DNA of 5,965 bases, from assembly GCA_024278565.1 (NCBI GenBank), contig JAJRSY010000176.1, positions 1-5,965 on the forward strand, written 5' to 3'. The notes below the pieces were generated by a model. The model saw only the letters and a list, made by a program, of their open reading frames with translations, was not told where the DNA came from and did not search any database. Of the stretch, positions 1-5,965 are shown in pieces. The DNA is from Bacteroidota bacterium (lineage in GTDB: Bacteria > Bacteroidota > Bacteroidia > Flavobacteriales > Flavobacteriaceae). Position 1 is the first letter of the stretch. The number at the start of each line of letters is the position of its first letter. The translations under genes and the position numbers were made by a program.

Positions 1-509
1 AAAGACCCCCGATTGTAGAAAAACGAACTAGATTTGGAGATTTAGAAGTGGATTTAATCATTGGAAAAAACCATAACCAAGCCATACTTACTATAAACGA
101 TAGAGCTAGTGGAATGCTAAAAATGAAAAAAGTGGCTTCTAAAGAAGCCGTAGTTGTTACTCAAGCCATTAACGACTTGTTAGAAGAGTGGATACCTTAC
201 TTGCACACTATAACAGCAGATAACGGAAAAGAATTTGCAGGCCATAAAGAAGTAGCAGATTTTTTGTTTATTGATTACTATTTTGCAAGACCATATCACT
301 CATGGGAAAGAGGATCTAATGAAAATTTGAATGGTCTAGTAAGGCAATATTTTACGAAAGGTTCAGACTTTAGTAGCATCACTGATCAGCAAATAAAAGC
401 AATCGAATTTAAGCTTAACAATCGACCTAGAAAGAGGTTTGGTTTTGAAAATCCTATATTTGTAATGAATCAATTATTGTTTAACCAAAAAGTTGCATTT
501 ATAACTTGA
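1..509 (+). CDS. IS30-family transposase, 3' part (5' end outside window)
   Basis: This is the catalytic C-terminal part of a DDE transposase that cuts and joins the ends of its own insertion sequence. The open frame runs in from the window edge (first full codon at 3) and ends at TGA 507-509, so 168 residues are visible. A GTG at 48 is internal and is not the start. The visible protein begins with the IS30 block RPPIVEKRTRFGDLEVDLIIG, whose aspartate (codon 51-53) is the first catalytic residue. The second lies in TADNGKEF (codon 219-221). The glutamate lies in SWERGSNENLNGLVRQYF (codon 321-323), 34 residues after the second aspartate, the usual IS30 spacing. The tail LNNRPRKRFGFENP is also typical of the family. 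No frameshift or stop is seen in this part. The N-terminal helix-turn-helix region cannot be checked, so activity is unknown. The reading frame is visibly more A/T-rich than sucA, as expected for a mobile gene. Confidence 0.93.
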   Translation, partial: RPPIVEKRTRFGDLEVDLIIGKNHNQAILTINDRASGMLKMKKVASKEAVVVTQAINDLLEEWIPYLHTITADNGKEFAGHKEVADFLFIDYYFARPYHSWERGSNENLNGLVRQYFTKGSDFSSITDQQIKAIEFKLNNRPRKRFGFENPIFVMNQLLFNQKVAFIT

Positions 510-520
510 ATTCAGCCTTG
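1..520 (+). mobile_element. IS30-family insertion sequence, right part only
   Basis: The transposase fragment marks the right part of an IS30-type element that continues leftward out of the window. In this family the right inverted repeat usually lies at or just after the transposase stop. The stretch around 490-520, which holds the last codons and an A/T-rich run with GAATTC at 509-514, is therefore the likely terminal repeat. The left repeat and the target duplication are not visible, so the end coordinate is an estimate good to perhaps 20 bp. Confidence 0.5.
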
Positions 521-578
521 CTTTATGGTTAAATTGTTATAAAACACCCGAAGATACACCTAGAAATGTTAAATATTG

Positions 579-586
579 TATTTTTG
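579..586 (+). promoter_or_regulatory. possible -7 promoter element for sucA
   Basis: TATTTTTG at 579-586 fits the Bacteroidota -7 consensus TAnnTTTG. It would place the transcription start near 590-595 and give a leader of about 25-30 nt before the sucA ATG. No TTG lies at the right distance upstream (about 558-562), so the -33 half is missing and the call is weak. The element sits between the presumed IS end and the gene, so it is either the native sucA promoter or chance in an A/T-rich stretch. Confidence 0.35.
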
Positions 587-620
587 ATATGAATTTCCTC
601 AAAAGCCAGAGAACCGATCT

Positions 621-3413
621 ATGGATAAATATTCCTTTTTAAACGCTGCCCACACCTCTTTTTTCGCAGAATTGTACGACAAGTATTTAACGAGTCCTGA
701 TAGTATTGAGCCAAGTTGGCGCGCTTTTTTTCAAGGCTATGATTTCGGAATCGAAAGCTCGTTGGGCGACCTTGATGTTCAAGGTTCAAGTAGTTTGCCC
801 GTAGTGCCCCGGTCACTGCAAAAAGAATTTCAGGTAGTTAAGTTGATCGATGGATATAGAGGCAGGGGGCATCTGTTCACAAAAACGAACCCGGTCCGTG
901 AGAGAAGAAAGTACGAGCCCTCTTTGGCCATTGCCAATTTCGGACTTGAAGAGAGCGATCTTGACGCCACTTTCAATGCCGGCGAAATTATAGGTATTGG
1001 AAACAGTACCCTGAGAAAGATCATAGACCATTTGCAAGATATTTACTGTGATGCCATTGGTGTTGAGTATATGTACATTCGTAAGCCCCACCGGGTAAAA
1101 TGGATACAAGATTACCTAAACGTAAATAACAACCACCCCCAATATGATGACGTTAGAAAAAAACATATTCTAAACAAACTTAACCAAGCGGTATCTTTCG
1201 AAAATTTTTTACACACCAAATACGTAGGCCAAAAACGGTTTTCGTTAGAGGGCAACGAATCATTGATCCCGGCACTTGACGCAATTATAGAACACTCTGC
1301 CGATTTGGGTGTTGAGGAATTCATCTTGGGAATGGCCCACCGTGGAAGGTTGAACGTGCTGACCAATATTTTCGGAAAAACAGCAAAAGATATTTTTAGT
1401 GAGTTCGATGGTAAGGATTATGAGGAAGTGATTTTCGACGGTGACGTGAAATACCACCAAGGGTGGACCTCTGAAAGAAAATCTAAAAATGGGCACAAGA
1501 TCAGAATGAACATAGCCCCCAATCCCTCACATTTAGAGACCGTAGGTGCAGTGGTAGAAGGTATTGCAAGGGCGAAACAAGATGCGCACTATGCTGAAGA
1601 TTTTTCAAAGGTTTTACCGATAGTCGTACATGGCGATGCCGCAATTGCGGGCCAGGGCCTTGTGTACGAGATCGTGCAAATGGCTATTCTTGACGGTTAT
1701 AAGACCAATGGCACCGTTCATATCATAGTGAACAACCAAATTGGCTTTACAACCAATTATGTTGATGCCAGATCCTCTACCTATTGTACCGATGTGGCCA
1801 AGGTCACCCTTAGTCCCGTGCTACATGTAAATGCTGATGATGTTGAGGCCGTGGTCCATGCATCGCTTTTTGCATTGGAATACCGAATGCGTTTCAATAG
1901 GGATGTTTTCATTGATTTATTGGGGTACCGAAAGTATGGGCACAACGAGGGCGATGAGCCACGGTTTACCCAACCAAAATTGTACAAGGCAATTGCAAAG
2001 CACCCTAACCCACGCGATATCTATGCTTCAAAATTGCTATCGGAGGGAATTATCGAGGAGGGTTATGTCAAGCAACTTGAAACTCAATACAAGGCTTCTT
2101 TAGAGGAGGAACTGGAAGATTCTCGAAAAGAAGATAAAACAGTGATCAAGCCTTTTATGGCAGATGAATGGGAAGGGTTTGAAAATGTTCGGGAATGGGA
2201 GATGCTAGATCAAGTTGATACTACTTATGACAAGAAGAAATTGAACGCCATCGCAAAGATCATTACAGAACTGCCCAAGGGCAAAAAGTTCTTGCGCAAG
2301 ATTGAAAGACTGATAAACGATCGAAAAAAAATGTACTTTGAAACCGATAAACTAGATTGGGCAATGGGTGAGCTTTTAGCGTACGGAACTCTGCTTGAAG
2401 AAGGTTTCGGAGTCCGGTTTTCAGGTCAAGATGTGGAAAGGGGCACCTTTTCGCACCGTCACGCAGTACTTAAAGTAGAGGATAGCGAGGAAGAAGTGGT
2501 ACTGCTGGACCATATTTCAGACAAACAGGGCGTTTTTCAAATATACAACTCGTTGTTATCAGAATACGGGGTCGTTGGTTTTGACTATGGTTATGCCATG
2601 GCAAGCCCAAATACCCTGACAATTTGGGAAGCCCAATTTGGTGATTTCAGCAATGGAGCCCAAATTATGGTCGATCAGTACATATCCGCGGCCGAAGACA
2701 AATGGAAAATACAGAACGGTCTGGTCATGCTGCTTCCGCACGGTTACGAGGGGCAGGGGGCAGAGCATTCTTCAGGCCGTATGGAAAGGTACCTGCAACT
2801 GTGCGCTAGGGACAATATGTACATTGCCGATTGTACCACACCCGCCAATATGTTTCATTTGTTGCGTAGGCAGATGAAGTCGAACTTCAGAAAACCCTTG
2901 ATAGTGTTCACTCCCAAGAGCTTATTGCGCCACCCAAAAGCGGTTTCAACAGTAGATGAGTTTGCCAAGGGCCATTTTCAAGAGGTGATCGATGATGTTT
3001 CGGCCGATGTTGAAAAGATCAAGACTTTGGTGTTTTGCACCGGAAAATTCCACTATGACCTATTGGCGGAAAAAGAAGAGACCAAACGCGATGATGTGGC
3101 ATTGGTGCGTTTAGAGCAATTGTTTCCACTGCCAACCGATAAAATGAAGGAGATCATTGCAAAATACAAAAATGCCGATGATCTGGTGTGGGCGCAGGAA
3201 GAACCCAGAAATATGGGGGCATGGAGCCATTTACACATGCACTTTAGCGAAGCTGGTAAATTCAGGGTGGCATCAAGACGGTTCTATGCAGCACCAGCGG
3301 CCGGTAGTGGTACACGATCCAAAAAACGCCATCAACAGGTTATAGACTATGTTTTCGACAAAACAAAAAATAATATGACCCAGCACAAAAGCAGAAAAGA
3401 TTTTAGGAAATGA
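621..3413 (+). CDS. sucA: 2-oxoglutarate dehydrogenase E1 component
   Basis: The E1 subunit (also called odhA) uses thiamine diphosphate and Mg to decarboxylate 2-oxoglutarate and transfers the succinyl group to the lipoyl arm of E2, in the cytoplasmic TCA-cycle complex. At 930 aa it is full length. Residues 5-43 form the E1o N-terminal segment (FLNAAHTSFFAELYDKYL, then WRAFFQGYDFG). GMAHRGRLNVL (237-247) and GDVKYHQGW (274-282) carry His240 and His279, matching substrate-contacting histidines of E. coli SucA. The ThDP/Mg motif runs from HGDAAIAGQG (337-346) to NNQIGFTT (371-378). The transketolase-like pyrimidine domain shows GQDVERGTFSHRHAVL (602-617) and LLPHGYEGQGAEHSSGRMER (704-723). WAQEEPRNMGAW (857-868) is the conserved C-terminal block. 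ATG 621 is chosen because an in-frame TGA lies at 585-587 and the protein begins at the family's normal position. The last ~12 residues are basic and look like a non-conserved extension. sucB follows after one intervening gene. Confidence 0.98.
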   Translation: MDKYSFLNAAHTSFFAELYDKYLTSPDSIEPSWRAFFQGYDFGIESSLGDLDVQGSSSLPVVPRSLQKEFQVVKLIDGYRGRGHLFTKTNPVRERRKYEPSLAIANFGLEESDLDATFNAGEIIGIGNSTLRKIIDHLQDIYCDAIGVEYMYIRKPHRVKWIQDYLNVNNNHPQYDDVRKKHILNKLNQAVSFENFLHTKYVGQKRFSLEGNESLIPALDAIIEHSADLGVEEFILGMAHRGRLNVLTNIFGKTAKDIFSEFDGKDYEEVIFDGDVKYHQGWTSERKSKNGHKIRMNIAPNPSHLETVGAVVEGIARAKQDAHYAEDFSKVLPIVVHGDAAIAGQGLVYEIVQMAILDGYKTNGTVHIIVNNQIGFTTNYVDARSSTYCTDVAKVTLSPVLHVNADDVEAVVHASLFALEYRMRFNRDVFIDLLGYRKYGHNEGDEPRFTQPKLYKAIAKHPNPRDIYASKLLSEGIIEEGYVKQLETQYKASLEEELEDSRKEDKTVIKPFMADEWEGFENVREWEMLDQVDTTYDKKKLNAIAKIITELPKGKKFLRKIERLINDRKKMYFETDKLDWAMGELLAYGTLLEEGFGVRFSGQDVERGTFSHRHAVLKVEDSEEEVVLLDHISDKQGVFQIYNSLLSEYGVVGFDYGYAMASPNTLTIWEAQFGDFSNGAQIMVDQYISAAEDKWKIQNGLVMLLPHGYEGQGAEHSSGRMERYLQLCARDNMYIADCTTPANMFHLLRRQMKSNFRKPLIVFTPKSLLRHPKAVSTVDEFAKGHFQEVIDDVSADVEKIKTLVFCTGKFHYDLLAEKEETKRDDVALVRLEQLFPLPTDKMKEIIAKYKNADDLVWAQEEPRNMGAWSHLHMHFSEAGKFRVASRRFYAAPAAGSGTRSKKRHQQVIDYVFDKTKNNMTQHKSRKDFRK

Positions 3414-3554
3414 AATCCCACAGTGGCGGGAAGCAAATATAAAGATACACAAGGAAAAGATTGAGTGCGAGAATAAAGTCAATTATTTAGCCCATATAAT
3501 CTATGTAGAACGTTTGCCCATTCAATCATTCTCGTATTAATTATAATAAGACAT

Positions 3555-4523
3555 ATGAAATTAATTTTTACCGTTGTATTGTTCATAAGTTGCTGGTCTT
3601 TTGCACAAGGGCAGGAAGAGCTGGGCAATTATGCCAATGCCGCTTCTGAATTCATGTCGCTGTACAATAATGGTGATTACGAGAGGGTATTTGGTTTGTT
3701 CGATGATGATATGAAGAAGGCGATGCCGAGAGAACAGACCATTCGGTTTTTTGATCAAAACGTAAGTGCTCTGATGGGCAATATCAATGAAATGAAGTTT
3801 TATGAACTAAAACAAGGTGCCCATGTGTATAGAACATCCTTTGAAAGGTCAATAGCCGATATAACGATATCGTTAAATCCCCAAAACCAAATAAACGGAC
3901 TCTTTATTTCGCCCCCAAAACCTTTGGATTTATTGGTTTTTGAAAGAAATACGACCAAAATGATAGTGCCTTTTAATGAAGAGTGCTTTGTTTTTTGGGG
4001 AGGCACTACAGTTGAACAAAATTACCATGTTGCCGAAATAAGCCAGCAATTTGCGTATGATATGGTTATGGTTGCCGATGGGTCATCTTATAAAGGGGAT
4101 GCATCCGACAATGAAAGCTATTATGTTTTTGGGAAGGAGGTTATTTCGGTTTGCGACGCAAGGGTGGCAAAAGTGATTACTGGAGTGAAAGATAACACCC
4201 CCGGAGAATTAAATCCAGAACAACTAACGGGAAATACCGTAATTTTGGAAACGGCGAACAATGAGTTCATTTTATATGCCCATTTGAAAAAGGGGTCCAT
4301 AATGGTAGAGGAAGGGCAAGATGTGGTACAAGGCGAGGTACTTGGGCTTTGTGGCAACTCAGGAAATTCCTCAGAACCACACCTTCATCTGAGCTTGCAA
4401 AACGATTTGGAAATGATAAACTCTACGGGAGCCAAGTTGTATTTTGACAAACTATTGGTCAACGGTGAAGAAAAGGAAGATTACCTTCCCGTAAAAGAAG
4501 ATTTTATAAAGAACATAAATTAA
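3555..4523 (+). CDS. exported M23-family metallopeptidase with DUF3887-like N-terminal domain
   Basis: This is a predicted envelope protein with a LytM-like peptidase fold; the family usually cuts peptidoglycan cross-links. Residues 1-17 look like a signal peptide with a basic start, a hydrophobic core and a likely cleavage after WSFA; there is no lipobox. Residues 25-120 (NYANAASEFMSLYNNGDYERVFGLFDDDMK onward) resemble DUF3887, a small NTF2-like domain often fused to hydrolases. The peptidase part spans about 145-300. Candidate zinc ligands are His158 (NYHV), Asp169 (AYD) and His278, the second histidine of the HLH motif in SSEPHLHLSL. His243 (YAHLKKGS) and His276 would be the catalytic histidines. 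EEGQDVVQGEVLGLCGNSGNS (252-272) is the usual glycine turn before HxH. The His-Asp spacing is 11 residues instead of the classic HxxxD. The gene lies 141 bp after sucA and 11 bp before sucB, so it is probably transcribed with sucB. Substrate and activity are not shown by the sequence. Confidence 0.85.
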   Translation: MKLIFTVVLFISCWSFAQGQEELGNYANAASEFMSLYNNGDYERVFGLFDDDMKKAMPREQTIRFFDQNVSALMGNINEMKFYELKQGAHVYRTSFERSIADITISLNPQNQINGLFISPPKPLDLLVFERNTTKMIVPFNEECFVFWGGTTVEQNYHVAEISQQFAYDMVMVADGSSYKGDASDNESYYVFGKEVISVCDARVAKVITGVKDNTPGELNPEQLTGNTVILETANNEFILYAHLKKGSIMVEEGQDVVQGEVLGLCGNSGNSSEPHLHLSLQNDLEMINSTGAKLYFDKLLVNGEEKEDYLPVKEDFIKNIN

Positions 4524-4534
4524 ACGCATAAAGA

Positions 4535-5749
4535 ATGATTTTAGAAATGAAAGTTCCCTCTCCGGGGGAATCCATTACCGAGGTAGAGATCGCAGAATGG
4601 TTGGTCGAAGATGGCGACTATGTAGAAAAGGACCAGACAGTGGCCGAGGTCGATTCGGACAAAGCAACTTTGGAACTGCCTGCCGAGCAAAGCGGAACAA
4701 TAACCTTAAAGGCAGAAGTGGGTGATGCCGTTGCCGTGGGTGCAGTGGTTTGCCTGATCGATACCAGTGCGGCCAAACCAGAAGGGGGCACCGCTAAAAA
4801 GGAAGAAGCCAAAGAGACTCCGAAAGAAAAGGTCAAAAAAGAAGAAAAACCTACCCCGACCAAAGAAACCTACGCTTCGGGAACGGCCTCGCCCGCAGCC
4901 AAAAAAATACTGACCGAAAAGGGAATCGATCCAAGCACGATAAAAGGCACCGGTAAAGACGGTAGAATAACAAAGAACGACGCGGTCAACGCCACCCCGT
5001 CAATGGGCAGCCCAACCGGTGGCAAAAGAGGGCAATCACGCTCAAAACTTTCTATGTTGCGCAGAAAAGTGGCCGAACGTTTGGTAATGGTAAAGAACGA
5101 GACCGCCATGCTGACCACTTTCAACGAAGTTGATATGTCTCCTATTTTTGAACTGCGCAAGCAGTACAAAGAGGCTTTTAAAGAAAAGCACGGTGTAAGT
5201 TTGGGCTTTATGTCCTTCTTTACCAAAGCGGTGGTCCGGGCATTGGAACTGTTTCCTTCGGTGAATTCAATGATCGATGGCAAAGAGATGGTTTCGTATG
5301 ATTTTTGTGATATAAGTATTGCCGTGTCAGGTCCAAAGGGTTTGATGGTTCCTGTCATTCGAAATGCTGAAAACCTTACCTTTAGAGGTGTTGAGGCAGA
5401 GGTGAAACGTTTGGCGATCAGAGCCCGTGAAGGAGAGATAACCGTTGATGAAATGACGGGGGGCACTTTTACCATAACCAATGGCGGGGTGTTCGGCTCA
5501 ATGCTCTCTACTCCAATTATCAATCCGCCCCAAAGTGCGATTTTAGGTATGCACAATATTGTAGAACGGCCTATTGTAAGAGATGGTGCCATTGTTATCG
5601 CCCCCATTATGTTCGTGGCCCTATCGTATGACCATAGGATCATTGATGGTAAAGAATCTGTAAGCTTTTTGGTCGCCGTAAAAGAAGCATTGGAAAACCC
5701 ACAGGAGTTGTTGATGGATAATGGGGTGAAGAAGGCATTGGAGATGTAG
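4535..5749 (+). CDS. sucB: 2-oxoglutarate dehydrogenase E2 component (dihydrolipoyllysine succinyltransferase)
   Basis: The E2 core subunit (also called odhB) accepts the succinyl group from E1 on a swinging lipoyl arm and transfers it to CoA. Residues 1-77 are one lipoyl domain, with the lipoylated lysine at Lys43 in VDSDKATLELPA. Residues 80-115 are a Lys/Glu/Pro/Thr-rich flexible linker. Residues 117-152 form the peripheral subunit-binding domain that holds E3 or E1 (SPAAKKILTEKGIDPSTIKG, GKDGRITKNDA). Residues 170-404 are the acyltransferase domain, which ends in SYDHRIIDGKESVSFL with catalytic His367 and Asp371. TFTITNGGVFGSMLSTPIIN (311-330) is the other strong signature; SucB-type E2s share this and it argues against a pyruvate or branched-chain E2. 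At 404 aa with a single lipoyl domain the length is normal. The ATG at 4535 gives the common start MILEMKVPSPGES; Met5 is possible but would shorten the conserved first strand. It starts 11 bp after the peptidase gene, with an A-rich leader and no Shine-Dalgarno. Confidence 0.98.
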   Translation: MILEMKVPSPGESITEVEIAEWLVEDGDYVEKDQTVAEVDSDKATLELPAEQSGTITLKAEVGDAVAVGAVVCLIDTSAAKPEGGTAKKEEAKETPKEKVKKEEKPTPTKETYASGTASPAAKKILTEKGIDPSTIKGTGKDGRITKNDAVNATPSMGSPTGGKRGQSRSKLSMLRRKVAERLVMVKNETAMLTTFNEVDMSPIFELRKQYKEAFKEKHGVSLGFMSFFTKAVVRALELFPSVNSMIDGKEMVSYDFCDISIAVSGPKGLMVPVIRNAENLTFRGVEAEVKRLAIRAREGEITVDEMTGGTFTITNGGVFGSMLSTPIINPPQSAILGMHNIVERPIVRDGAIVIAPIMFVALSYDHRIIDGKESVSFLVAVKEALENPQELLMDNGVKKALEM

Positions 5750-5754
5750 GGTCG

Positions 5755-5773
5755 CGTCCTGAAACAGGTTGAC
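5755..5773. repeat. possible insertion-sequence end remnant
   Basis: CGTCCTGAAACAGGTTGAC begins six bases after the sucB stop and contains a small palindrome, CCTG-AAA-CAGG (5758-5768). It resembles, from memory and unverified, terminal repeats of Bacteroidota insertion sequences of the form GTCCTGAAATAGGTTGAC. No transposase remnant or partner repeat is visible in the window. It could equally be chance or a weak hairpin at the end of the sucB transcript. Confidence 0.25.
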
Positions 5774-5805
5774 TCTTTCTCCCGTTAAAGCGGAAGATTA
5801 TTAGA

Positions 5806-5834
5806 TTGTTAAAGATAGATAATTATTATATTTG
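5806..5834 (+). promoter_or_regulatory. Bacteroidota-type promoter of the small RNA
   Basis: TTG at 5806-5808 and TATATTTG at 5827-5834 are separated by 18 nt. This matches the primary sigma factor consensus of Bacteroidota (TTG, about 17-20 nt, TAnnTTTG). Transcription would start near 5838-5841, directly before the structured region. It is the best promoter in the window. Confidence 0.8.
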
Positions 5835-5839
5835 CAGTA

Positions 5840-5957
5840 CCACGATGAAGCGGAGTCAAGCTCTGCTGCGGAGCAACTTGACAAGGAATAATCGCTTGGT
5901 GCGATAGCGTAATTGCTAGCAGAGAGCTGGTTCCGAGATTCGGAACCAGCTCTTTTT
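5840..5957 (+). ncRNA. small structured non-coding RNA (family not confirmed)
   Basis: A stretch of about 118 nt lies between a consensus promoter and an intrinsic terminator and is packed with complementary segments. GTCAAG (5855-5860) pairs with CTTGAC (5877-5882). ATCGC (5891-5895) pairs with GCGAT (5901-5905) across the loop TTGGT. CTCTGCT (5861-5867) pairs perfectly with AGCAGAG (5918-5924), and AGCAA (5872-5876) with TTGCT (5913-5917). The last two stack into a long-range helix of 12 bp with a 4-nt bulge. Together with the first stem this would make a pseudoknot. The pairings and the promoter-to-terminator unit are seen directly; function is unknown. A known flavobacterial family such as Flavo-1 (Rfam) is a plausible home, but that is recollection, not a search. 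An alternative is the leader of a gene beyond the window. The 5' end is estimated from the promoter. Confidence 0.72.
5923..5957 (+). terminator. intrinsic terminator of the small RNA
   Basis: The arms 5923-5936 and 5940-5953 are perfectly complementary over 14 bp, with a 3-nt loop GAT (5937-5939). The right arm runs into a T tract (5953-5957). This is a textbook rho-independent terminator and by far the strongest hairpin in the window. It would end the small RNA at about 5957. Confidence 0.9.
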
Positions 5958-5965
5958 CTATAAGC

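Noticed and set aside
48..50. GTG as the start of the transposase gene
   Set aside because: Conserved IS30 residues continue upstream in the same frame to the window edge, so this valine is internal.
3417..3430. CCAC-A-GTGG palindrome just after the sucA stop as a terminator
   Set aside because: The loop is a single base, the stem is short and no T tract follows.
619..3482. Numerous 60-98 codon frames within sucA on both strands
   Set aside because: All overlap the conserved E1 frame, show no family motif and are shadows of its codon use.
3495..3500. TATAAT before the peptidase gene as a promoter
   Set aside because: This is the E. coli-type -10 with no suitable -35, and Bacteroidota use TAnnTTTG, which is absent from the 3414-3554 spacer on this strand.
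4870..5643. Long open frame on the - strand inside sucB (257 codons)
   Set aside because: It is antisense to a fully conserved E2 gene, has no recognisable domain and has a Ser/Thr/Pro-rich composition typical of the reverse reading of a coding strand.
5781..5793. CCG/CGG hairpin in the spacer after sucB as its terminator
   Set aside because: Only three pairs form and no T tract follows.

Overview
The window looks like a chromosomal segment of a marine-type member of the Flavobacteriaceae (Bacteroidota). The protein sequences of the E1 and E2 subunits of 2-oxoglutarate dehydrogenase have flavobacterial character. No start codon is preceded by a clear Shine-Dalgarno sequence; the leaders are A/T-rich. 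A very good Bacteroidota-type promoter (TTG, 18 nt, TAnnTTTG) occurs near the right end. Lineage is inferred from these signs, not measured.

Layout, all on the + strand. (1) 1-509: the 3' part of an IS30-family transposase carrying the whole DDE triad; the 5' part lies outside the window. (2) 510-620: the presumed right end of that IS and the leader of sucA, with a possible -7 promoter element at 579-586. (3) 621-3413: sucA/odhA, the complete thiamine-diphosphate E1 subunit (930 aa). (4) 3414-3554: a 141-bp spacer without a convincing signal. (5) 3555-4523: an exported 322-aa protein with a DUF3887-like N-terminal domain and an M23 (LytM-like) metallopeptidase domain. (6) 4535-5749: sucB/odhB, the complete lipoyl E2 subunit (404 aa), only 11 bp after the peptidase gene. 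(7) 5750-5805: a short spacer with a sequence resembling an IS terminal repeat. (8) 5806-5957: a promoter, a compact highly structured stretch of about 118 nt and a strong intrinsic terminator, read as a small non-coding RNA gene.

SucA decarboxylates 2-oxoglutarate and passes the succinyl group to the lipoyl arm of SucB, which makes succinyl-CoA. The third subunit, E3 (lipoamide dehydrogenase), is not in the window. The envelope peptidase between the two subunit genes has no obvious role in the complex; its tight spacing to sucB suggests co-transcription.

Most of the window is ordinary core metabolism. The part most worth a second look is the structured RNA at the right end. After it come the peptidase gene splitting the sucA-sucB pair and the IS element that abuts the sucA leader.
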